Part shown: piece after piece, positions 1 through 6,665 of the stretch
How the letters are laid out: each line of letters starts with the position of its first letter
Numbering within the stretch: position 1 is the stretch's first letter
From: SM23-62 sp964575235
GTDB taxonomy: Bacteria; Bacteroidota; Bacteroidia; Bacteroidales; SM23-62
Direction: 5' to 3'
Length of the DNA: 17,351 nucleotides
Assembly: GCA_964575235.1 (NCBI GenBank)
Contig: CAZNQG010000074.1
Location: forward strand, 1-17,351
The notes under the pieces: model-generated
The model's input: the letters and a program-made list of their open reading frames with translations, nothing else
The model's database searches: none
Told to the model about the DNA's origin: nothing
Program-made: the position numbers and the translations under genes

Positions 1-1444
1 TATCGTTGCATGCCCTGACCCGGTAACTGTAACGGACCGCTGATTCAACGGAAGTGTCTGTATAGCTGGTGGTCCCGGCCGGAAGCCAGGCGATGGGCGA
101 GAAGCTTCCGAGGGACTTCCAAGACTTCCCGGGCCCCCCGGATCCATCATTCGGCTCGGGGTGCATCATCCTTTCCAGGACGTACCCGGTATCTATCCGC
201 GAATTGTCGAACCAGCACAGTACGGGCCCCTCGAAAAGCAGGGTGTCTGCCCGCAGGTTGCCGGGCGGGTAAATGGAGTCCATCATTTCGATCTCCACGC
301 TGGCCGTGATGAAGGGACCGAGGGCCTTCCCGTCGTTCGAAACGATGCTCTCACCCACGGTGTAGTAGGCGTAGGACCCGTCACGGCCGTACCCGAGTCC
401 CGCGGTACGGCAGGTCGATGTAAGGTTCAGGGTGCCGTCCCCACGGGGTTCGATGAAGTTGTCCAGGATCCCCTGGTACCCGCTGAGGGCAACCTCTTTG
501 TAGGTAGAATCCAGGTATCCCAGGCGCACCCCCTTGGCCAGGGCATAAACGTACATGCAACTCGAAGAGGATTCCAGGTAGTTGGAATCCCTTCCCGTCT
601 GGTCGACCACCTGCCACCAGACCTTCGCATCGGGATCCTGGTACCCGGCGATCCCCTCGGCGAAGCGGTTGAAGATACTGAGGACCGTGTCCCTCCCGGG
701 ATGATCGGCCGGTAAATGGTCCAGCACGTCGACCATGGCCATGGCATACCAGCCTATGGCCCTTCCCCAGAAGCTGGGCGAGGTCCCGGTCACCGGGTCG
801 GCCCATTCCTGGGTGAGGCTCTCGTCCCAGCCGTGGTAATAAAGCTTCGCCGCGGGATCGTAGGCATGGATGTCCATTTCCGTGATCTGGCGGACCACAT
901 CGTCCAGTCCCGCGTCCGACCCGAACAGGCTGCTGTACTCGGCGTAAAAGGGGCTTCCCATGTAGAGCCCGTCCAGCCACATCTGCCAGGGGTACCGCTG
1001 CTTGTGCCAGAAACCCCCGCTGCTGGTCCTTGGTTGCTCCCCGAGCTGTTCCCTCAGCAGGTCAGCCGCCACCCGGTATTTCTCCTCCCCCGTCTGCTTG
1101 TACAGCAGGAGGAGCTGGACTCCTTCCCTGATCTCGTCGAGGTTGTAATCGAACTTGTTGTACCCGCTGATGGATCCGTCCTCACCGATCACATTGTCCA
1201 CGCTCTTGCGGATGTAGTCGTAGTAACGCTCATCCCCGGTGACCCTCCAGAGCTCCTCGAATCCCCGCAGGACGGTCCCGTTCACGTAATCCCATCCCCC
1301 GTAACCCGAGGGTCTCCAGGTCATGATGGATTCGGCCATCTGCACAGAATACCGGCTGGTGTCCTGGGCATTTATGCAGGGGGCATTCAGGATGCTTATC
1401 CCTATAATGACTATGTCTATCAAACCTTTTGGTCTTCTTATCAT
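1..1444 (-). CDS. GH105-type unsaturated rhamnogalacturonyl hydrolase with C-terminal FnIII domain, 3' end cut by the window
   Basis: The open frame runs from an ATG at 1442-1444 to the left edge with no stop: 481 codons plus one base. Residues 1-26 form a signal peptide (basic MIRRPKG start, then a hydrophobic stretch ending near NA, followed by QDTSRYS). Residues about 30-390 read as a GH88/GH105 alpha/alpha-barrel: WQMWLDGLYMG with Asp158, YYHGWDES with His204 and Asp207, EWAD with Asp216, and SFWGRAIGWYAMAMVDVLDH. This family hydrolyses the delta-4,5-unsaturated uronic acid that polysaccharide lyases leave at the non-reducing end. Residues about 392-481 look like a fibronectin type III domain (WFDNSRIDTGYVLER, then AGTTSYTDTS and YSYRVRACND). 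The start lies 26 bp after the stop of the GH127-like gene on the same strand, so the two are probably co-transcribed. Family call is firm; substrate (rhamnogalacturonan or another unsaturated uronide) is inferred. How far the protein extends beyond FnIII is unknown. Confidence 0.88.
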   Translation of the reverse strand, partial: MIRRPKGLIDIVIIGISILNAPCINAQDTSRYSVQMAESIMTWRPSGYGGWDYVNGTVLRGFEELWRVTGDERYYDYIRKSVDNVIGEDGSISGYNKFDYNLDEIREGVQLLLLYKQTGEEKYRVAADLLREQLGEQPRTSSGGFWHKQRYPWQMWLDGLYMGSPFYAEYSSLFGSDAGLDDVVRQITEMDIHAYDPAAKLYYHGWDESLTQEWADPVTGTSPSFWGRAIGWYAMAMVDVLDHLPADHPGRDTVLSIFNRFAEGIAGYQDPDAKVWWQVVDQTGRDSNYLESSSSCMYVYALAKGVRLGYLDSTYKEVALSGYQGILDNFIEPRGDGTLNLTSTCRTAGLGYGRDGSYAYYTVGESIVSNDGKALGPFITASVEIEMMDSIYPPGNLRADTLLFEGPVLCWFDNSRIDTGYVLERMMHPEPNDGSGGPGKSWKSLGSFSPIAWLPAGTTSYTDTSVESAVRYSYRVRACND

Positions 1445-1470
1445 TCCGGTTTAGTTAACAGTCAGGGGTT

Positions 1471-3846
1471 TCAGGGAGGAGTCCCGTCCTTTCGGACCGT
1501 GCGGACGCTGAATACGGGACCTGCATAACGGTTCCCGCCCGAATCGAAACATACGGTCACCATCCCTTTCCCGGTAAGGTCTGCGGGGATGGGATAGCTT
1601 ATCTCCCGGTGCTCGTTCTCAGCCAGCCCTGAAAAATCCTCCGAAGCTATGGTTTCCCCTTCCACCTGTATGTCAAAACCGCGCGGACCCGGGAACCCGC
1701 CCCAGTATTCGACTACCAGGTCCGCAGGTTTTTCCTTCTCAACGGCCAGGTCCCACGAAAACCATCCGAAACGGGACTCCACCGCGTTTTGCGAGTTGAG
1801 TTCGTAAAACCCGGGGCGCTCGGCCTGGAAATTATGGTCCTGTGGTTCCCGGCCGGGTGCGGGTACAACGTAATCGATGGTCAGGTCTTCAAGTCTGGCC
1901 TTTTCTTCCTGCCGGGTTTCAACATCCAGAACGTGTGCCTCCCAGCCCTCCCGGTCGTACAGGTCAAAGTAAACTGTAAAGTTGCGATCGTGAATCCGGT
2001 AAAGGGGCCTCAGGGTTACGTCAATGGGCTGCCCGACGCCCCGGGTATGCAGGGTATTCGCCTCTTTTTCATCCGGTGCCAGCCACCGGCGGGGGTCCCG
2101 TTCAGTGGTAACCAATCCGGGCACATAAAGGGGGTCGCCGGCCATGGGGTCATCTGTGGGTCCCAGATCGGCGGCCATTACCAGGGGGCCGTAGCAGATG
2201 GCCACCCGGTCCGGGTTGTCCGGCATGGGTTCCAGCCTCGGGCTGAACGGCATCTTCACCTCCACCCGGTCGCCGGATTCCCAGGTACGGCGAATGGTTA
2301 TAAAGGATCCAGGCTTTCCCCGTATCCGGATCTTCCTTCCGTTCACACTAACGGTATAACCCTCGGTTGCCCAGAAGGGCCTGCGAATCCTGAGTTTCAG
2401 TTCAATCGGCTCCCCGGCCTGAAACTCCAGGGTGATTCCCTGCTCTTCCGGGAAGCCCGTTACCTGCCTGATTACAAGTCCCCGCTCCGCCCAGTTAAGC
2501 TCCGCGGCAATGAACTGGCTGACGAATAGCTCGTCTTCGGAATGGTAGAAAACGGCCCCTCCGTACTGGGAATGGTTCTCCATTCCGGTGCCCACGCAGC
2601 AAGTAAACACGTATGGGTCCTGGTAATATTTATGCCCCCCCATCTGCAGGGAGTGGAAATACAGGACCCGCCCGTTCTCCGGGTTCTGGGAGGAAAGGAT
2701 GTGGTTGATCAGGGCCCTTTCGTAGAAATCCGCCACTTCCGGGGAAGCGTCCCATTCGAACAGGTGTTCCGAAAGCTTCAGCATATTGTAGACGTTGCAG
2801 GATTCGGAGGTGTTGCTGCTGAGTTTGTTGCTGAGTTGGTCCGGGGGACCGAAATGCTCGTGGTTGCCGTGGGAACCGTTGACAAATGAATGGTGGTTGA
2901 CGACGCGGTCCCAGAAAAACCCGGCGGCCTTCCGGTCGGAGGTATCACCGGTCAGTTCGTACCGCCTTGCAAGGCCGATCAGCTTCGGGATCTGGGTATT
3001 GCCGTGCTTGCCGTTAAGGATGTCCTCTCCACGCGTGAGCGGGTCCAGGATGGCCCGGTGGTGGAACCTCCGGGACAGTTCCAGGTATGCGGTGTCCCCT
3101 GTGTCCGCATACAGGTCGGCAAGCACTTCGTTTATGCCGCCATGCTCTGTAGAAAGGATCTCCTGCATCTGCTCTTCCGTCAGCCCGGCCAGGATCCCGC
3201 AGAGCCAGTTCGCCAGTCCCCGCTCAACTTCCAGGGCCCGCTCGTTTCCGCATAGCCTGTATGTATCGCGAAGGCCGGCCATGACCTTGTGCATGGAATA
3301 AAACGGCGCCCAGATCCCGTTCAGGTCGAAGGGGGCTGCCCGTATATCGCCCCGGGCGACCTCTTCCTCGAGGATGCGCTGCCCGTCCGGGATGGCGCCG
3401 ATGTAACCGTTCCCGTTGGCCGTTTGGCATTCGGCCAGCTCGTCCACCATGTAATCCGCCCGGTCAAGGAACCGCTCATCACCCGTGGAGGCATACGTCA
3501 GCGCACAGGCGCTCAGGTAGTGTCCCAGGCTGTGACCTGCGATGGTGGCATCCTCCCACCCGTGGTACTGTTCGGCCCTGGGTTCGAGTCCCGCTTCAGA
3601 CCGGAACTTCGTCAGCAGGCGGTCGGGTTCGTAGTTCAGCAGGACCTGGACATTTCGCCCGGTGGCATCCAGGAAGGGTCCCTCGAGCAGCCTTACCTGA
3701 TCCAGTGCAAAGGGAAGGCAGCGGAATTCGATCACCCCTGCCCCGTCGTCCCTTATCCTGGAGGGCTGAGGTGCGCTGCATGCGGCACAGATGAGGGAGA
3801 TGGCCAGGAAACCCAGTACTGCTTTTACTGTCCACTGACGCGGCAT
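1471..3846 (-). CDS. GH127/GH146-type beta-L-arabinofuranosidase (DUF1680 family), lipoprotein
   Basis: Predicted exo-acting beta-L-arabinofuranosidase of the DUF1680 superfamily, 791 residues from the chosen start. Numbered from that start: the catalytic alpha/alpha-barrel covers about 35-470, with a Glu-Ser-Cys motif (Glu348, Cys350) and a Thr-Cys-Cys motif (Cys416, Cys417) matching the zinc ligands and cysteine nucleophile known in GH127. Glu330, in the SHGNHEHFGP segment, is the candidate acid/base. The CVGTGMENHSQYG context resembles GH146 more than the bifidobacterial GH127 enzyme. Beta-sandwich regions follow, including a LYRIHDRNFTVYF segment typical of accessory domains in this family. 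An upstream ATG at 3913-3915 is in frame, but the ATG at 3844-3846 immediately precedes a basic/hydrophobic leader ending in LICAACS, a plausible if imperfect lipobox, so it is preferred. It lies 85 bp after the GH51 gene and 26 bp before the GH105 gene on the same strand. Confidence 0.9.
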   Translation of the reverse strand: MPRQWTVKAVLGFLAISLICAACSAPQPSRIRDDGAGVIEFRCLPFALDQVRLLEGPFLDATGRNVQVLLNYEPDRLLTKFRSEAGLEPRAEQYHGWEDATIAGHSLGHYLSACALTYASTGDERFLDRADYMVDELAECQTANGNGYIGAIPDGQRILEEEVARGDIRAAPFDLNGIWAPFYSMHKVMAGLRDTYRLCGNERALEVERGLANWLCGILAGLTEEQMQEILSTEHGGINEVLADLYADTGDTAYLELSRRFHHRAILDPLTRGEDILNGKHGNTQIPKLIGLARRYELTGDTSDRKAAGFFWDRVVNHHSFVNGSHGNHEHFGPPDQLSNKLSSNTSESCNVYNMLKLSEHLFEWDASPEVADFYERALINHILSSQNPENGRVLYFHSLQMGGHKYYQDPYVFTCCVGTGMENHSQYGGAVFYHSEDELFVSQFIAAELNWAERGLVIRQVTGFPEEQGITLEFQAGEPIELKLRIRRPFWATEGYTVSVNGRKIRIRGKPGSFITIRRTWESGDRVEVKMPFSPRLEPMPDNPDRVAICYGPLVMAADLGPTDDPMAGDPLYVPGLVTTERDPRRWLAPDEKEANTLHTRGVGQPIDVTLRPLYRIHDRNFTVYFDLYDREGWEAHVLDVETRQEEKARLEDLTIDYVVPAPGREPQDHNFQAERPGFYELNSQNAVESRFGWFSWDLAVEKEKPADLVVEYWGGFPGPRGFDIQVEGETIASEDFSGLAENEHREISYPIPADLTGKGMVTVCFDSGGNRYAGPVFSVRTVRKDGTPP

Positions 3847-3931
3847 GCATATTATATGATCCGGGATTTCAGGGGTACGGGTTGGAATGTCCATGTCTTT
3901 GATCGACCAAATCATTCTTGATGTACTGCGC

Positions 3932-5524
3932 TCAGTTTTCGATCTTTCCTTTCAACAGAGTCAGTGAATGCGGGGGGAAAGTATAAGAGAACGATGTTCC
4001 CCCGGATTTTACCGCCTCCTTCTGCACGGTCTTCACCTCGGTTTTGTCGAAATCGTTGCTGGATTTCACACCCGGTCCGTTGACCTCGAAAACCTCGAAC
4101 GAACCAGAGAATTCACCTGTCTGGGAGATGATGTCCGTTCGGATGGCCTCGTCCTTGTGGCGGTTTACCACAGCGATTATGACCTCGTCTCCATTATGGG
4201 TGGCCGATACGTCCAGAAAGGGCACATCCTCCTGGCGGGTGGTGGATTCGCCAAGACCGATGAAGAAGCGTTCCGTATCGTAGGTTTCACAATCGACGAA
4301 CACGTCCAGGGAAGTTCCGTGCATATGCTTCGAGAACAGTTCCAGCGGGTAATAGATGGTCTGCTCGTACATCCCGGTCTCGCTGGTGAATATGGGTGCA
4401 ATCACGTTTACGAGCTGTGCCATGTTGGCCATCTTGACGATGTCCGCATTGCGGATGAAGGCATTCAGGAAGCCGGCGATAACGAGCGCATCCTCGAGGT
4501 TGTAATGCTCCTCAAGAGCACGCGTGCCTCTCATGGATTCCCCGGCCCTGGCCCGGTACCAGACGTTGTATTCATCCCAGGCAATGTATATGGGGTCCCT
4601 TCCCCGCCGGTTTGCCTTCTGCATTTCCTCGTAGATCATTCCCCGCACGATGTTGGTACGCTGTTCCAGCACCCGGGGGGTCGACAGGAAATTGTAGTAA
4701 TTATCATACGGGTTACCAACGTAGATGTGCAATGCAATGTAATCAACCACATCCCTGAGTTCCCGCAGGACGGTGCTGTTCCATTCGTCCGGGTCGGCAT
4801 CCGGGCGGTAGTTCGAAGAACCGGCTGCAATCAGCTTGATCCCCGGGGAGGTCAGCCGCATCAGCTTGGCCGCCTCCCGGGCCTTTTTGCAGTAATCCTC
4901 GGCATTCAGGTGCCCCATCTGCCAGAATCCGTCCATCTCGTTACCCAGGCTCCAGTATTTCACGTTATGAGGCTCCGGGTAGCCGTGCTGCCTGCGCAGT
5001 TCGGCATAATAAGGGCCCTCCTCCACGTTGCAGTACTCCACCCAGCGCTGTGCCTCCTCGATGGTGCCGGTCCCCATGTTGACGGAAAAATAGGGTTCGG
5101 TCCCGATCCTGCGGGCAAACTCGATGAATTCGTTGGTGCCGAACCGGTTGGTTTCCAGCCTTGCCCAGGCCAGTTCCATGCGTGGCACCCGCTCTTCTTC
5201 GGGTCCCACCCCGTCGAGCCAGTGGTAATTGGATACGAAGTTCCCGCCCGGGTAACGGGTAATGCTTACGTTAAGACCCTTAACGGCTTCCAGGACATCC
5301 TTGCGGAAGCCGTCCTCGTCAGAGAGGTCCGAGCCGGGGTCCCATATGCCTTTGTACACGCAGCGTCCGAGGTGCTCAACGAAGTTCCCGTAAATCAGCT
5401 TGTCAACCTCCCCGATGGCCCGGTCCAGGTCGATCTTAATTCTCGCATCCTGTGCAGAAGCAATGCAAAGCGAAGCCAGTACAAGTGCCGCGAACACGGG
5501 GATTGCATTCGGTCGAATTTTCAT
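3932..5524 (-). CDS. GH51 alpha-L-arabinofuranosidase, secreted
   Basis: Predicted retaining exo-alpha-L-arabinofuranosidase that removes arabinose from arabinan, arabinoxylan or arabinogalactan side chains; 530 residues, normal for GH51. A cleavable signal peptide (MKIRPNAIPVFAALVLASLC, ending ASAQ) points to the periplasm or beyond, whereas many GH51 enzymes are cytoplasmic. The catalytic barrel covers about 30-335: ITRYPGGNFVSNYHW at 88-102, acid/base Glu196 in WSLGNEMDGFWQ, nucleophile Glu318 in IAWDEYNVWYR. The C-terminal beta-sandwich covers about 340-528 and ends with SFSYTFPPHSLTLLKG, a usual GH51 ending. It is the first gene of the minus-strand unit that continues with the GH127-like and GH105 genes. 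It is divergent from the plus-strand lipocalin/dikinase operon across about 118 bp. No SusC/SusD pair, hybrid two-component system or AraC-type regulator is present in the window, so local control cannot be read. Confidence 0.94.
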   Translation of the reverse strand: MKIRPNAIPVFAALVLASLCIASAQDARIKIDLDRAIGEVDKLIYGNFVEHLGRCVYKGIWDPGSDLSDEDGFRKDVLEAVKGLNVSITRYPGGNFVSNYHWLDGVGPEEERVPRMELAWARLETNRFGTNEFIEFARRIGTEPYFSVNMGTGTIEEAQRWVEYCNVEEGPYYAELRRQHGYPEPHNVKYWSLGNEMDGFWQMGHLNAEDYCKKAREAAKLMRLTSPGIKLIAAGSSNYRPDADPDEWNSTVLRELRDVVDYIALHIYVGNPYDNYYNFLSTPRVLEQRTNIVRGMIYEEMQKANRRGRDPIYIAWDEYNVWYRARAGESMRGTRALEEHYNLEDALVIAGFLNAFIRNADIVKMANMAQLVNVIAPIFTSETGMYEQTIYYPLELFSKHMHGTSLDVFVDCETYDTERFFIGLGESTTRQEDVPFLDVSATHNGDEVIIAVVNRHKDEAIRTDIISQTGEFSGSFEVFEVNGPGVKSSNDFDKTEVKTVQKEAVKSGGTSFSYTFPPHSLTLLKGKIEN

Positions 5525-5642
5525 GTGATCTATTTTGTTGGATTAGAATATTGACCAAAGTGTTAAAATACAAAAAACAAGCCAGATGCCCGGCATCCCC
5601 GCATATAAAAAACCCTTATATTTACGGCTGAAGTTCTCACAC
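5525..5642. promoter_or_regulatory. divergent control region between GH51 operon and lipocalin/dikinase operon
   Basis: This 118 bp gap separates two outward-facing operons and is AT-rich relative to its surroundings. It holds a perfect 6+1+6 dyad GATGCC-C-GGCATC at 5585-5597, a second dyad ATATAA/TTATAT at 5603-5608 and 5616-5621, and a TATATTTA at 5617-5624 that matches the Bacteroidota -7 consensus TAnnTTTG at all but the last position. That box lies 18 bp upstream of the ATG at 5643. No TTG at the expected -33 spacing is visible, and no convincing -7 box was found for the GH51 direction. The promoter assignment is therefore tentative. Confidence 0.35.
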
Positions 5643-6665
5643 ATGGTCCCATTCAAAAAAGCAGTGGCAGCCGCTTTTATCCGCCGCGGCCTGGCGGAGG
5701 AAGGTATGTCCCTGGAATACCTGGAATCCAGGCATGGGGATCCGAACGAGCACCTTTTCAACGACAGTTCCTACTTCCTCGGCCGGGGAGAGGACGGGTC
5801 CGCCATGGTCGTAAGGCTGGCATTCCGGACCCGGGGACATGAATACTGGCTGGCCGTGCATCTGCCGGGGCACGGAACCTTTTCCCTGAAGGATCTGGAA
5901 ATGACAGAGGGTGAGGGATTCCTGCTTGGATCACTGAAATACGAATGCCTCGAACCGGGCAGGACCTGGAAAATCAGTTACAAGGGGAAGATCCAAGGGC
6001 AGGGGAAGCCGCATGAAATGGACCTTGATCTGACCTTCCGGGCCAGGGGTCCCCTGGTAAACTTCAAGGACATCACCGATCCTGCCGAAACCGCTGCAAT
6101 CGTTGCCCGGGAGAAATGGACGCGGGATTTCTTTTCCCGCCTGAAGGAGATCAAAAAGACACACCTGGAGCAGGGAGGGAGGCTAAGCGGCACCATCCGT
6201 TTGGACGGCGAGGAGGTTACGGTGGACTGGAGGTCGGTGCGGGACCATAGCTGGGGGATCCGCGTGTGGGGAAGCTGGAAACGGCATGTCTGGCTCAGCG
6301 GGGCGCTGGACGACGGGGAAACCTTCAACCTGAGCATGATATCGTACGATTTCCTCGGTCAGCTCTCGGCCGGGTACCTCAGCAGGGGACCCGAACTCCT
6401 CTGTTTCGGTCCCCTTCCCACCATGGAATCCTTTGCATCCGACCCGCTGATACCATCCGTTGCAAGGATTGAATTCGATGACCGCAGCGGCGGTCGCCAT
6501 AATTTACAGATAAAAATGCCTGCCTTTTTCGATTTTACCATGGACGGCGAATACTTCATCCGCGAGGGAATGGGCGATTTCATCCTGGACGGTGTCCCGG
6601 GCAAGGGCGTGGCTGAATTTGGACTGAATCCCAAATACTATGATCATACCGCTTTCGCAGGCTGA
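5643..6665 (+). CDS. CrtC/AttH-like lipocalin-fold protein (DUF7064/DUF7065-like)
   Basis: Cytoplasmic protein of 340 residues without signal peptide or membrane segment. Its layout resembles the two beta-barrel halves of the CrtC (carotenoid 1,2-hydratase)/AttH superfamily. The N-terminal half has FNDSSYFLGRGEDGS followed by MVVRLAFRTRGHEYW. The second half has EQGGRLSGTIRLDGEEV, then WRSVRDHSWGIRVWGSW, with the RDHSWG signature near residues 200-205. I recall this RDHSWG-type domain fused to PEP-synthase-like domains in invertebrate proteins annotated 'putative phosphoenolpyruvate synthase'; here the dikinase is the next gene. An in-frame ATG lies upstream at 5586, but it would add 19 residues, place the 5585-5597 dyad and the TATATTTA box inside the gene, and give a non-conserved-looking leader, so 5643 is preferred. 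The 3' end overlaps the dikinase gene by 26 bp. Reaction and ligand are unknown; binding or modification of a hydrophobic molecule is inferred from fold relatives. Confidence 0.7.
   Translation: MVPFKKAVAAAFIRRGLAEEGMSLEYLESRHGDPNEHLFNDSSYFLGRGEDGSAMVVRLAFRTRGHEYWLAVHLPGHGTFSLKDLEMTEGEGFLLGSLKYECLEPGRTWKISYKGKIQGQGKPHEMDLDLTFRARGPLVNFKDITDPAETAAIVAREKWTRDFFSRLKEIKKTHLEQGGRLSGTIRLDGEEVTVDWRSVRDHSWGIRVWGSWKRHVWLSGALDDGETFNLSMISYDFLGQLSAGYLSRGPELLCFGPLPTMESFASDPLIPSVARIEFDDRSGGRHNLQIKMPAFFDFTMDGEYFIREGMGDFILDGVPGKGVAEFGLNPKYYDHTAFAG

Noticed and set aside
161..1528. Plus-strand frames at 161-715 and 716-1528
   Set aside because: They are antisense to the GH105-type gene, whose minus-strand frame is continuous from 1444 to the window edge with family motifs and a signal peptide.
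3968..5554. 528-codon open frame on the plus strand, antisense to the GH51 gene
   Set aside because: It mirrors the GH51 frame almost end to end, its product has no recognisable motifs, and GC-rich codon use explains open antisense frames. The GH51 reading has both catalytic glutamates and a signal peptide.
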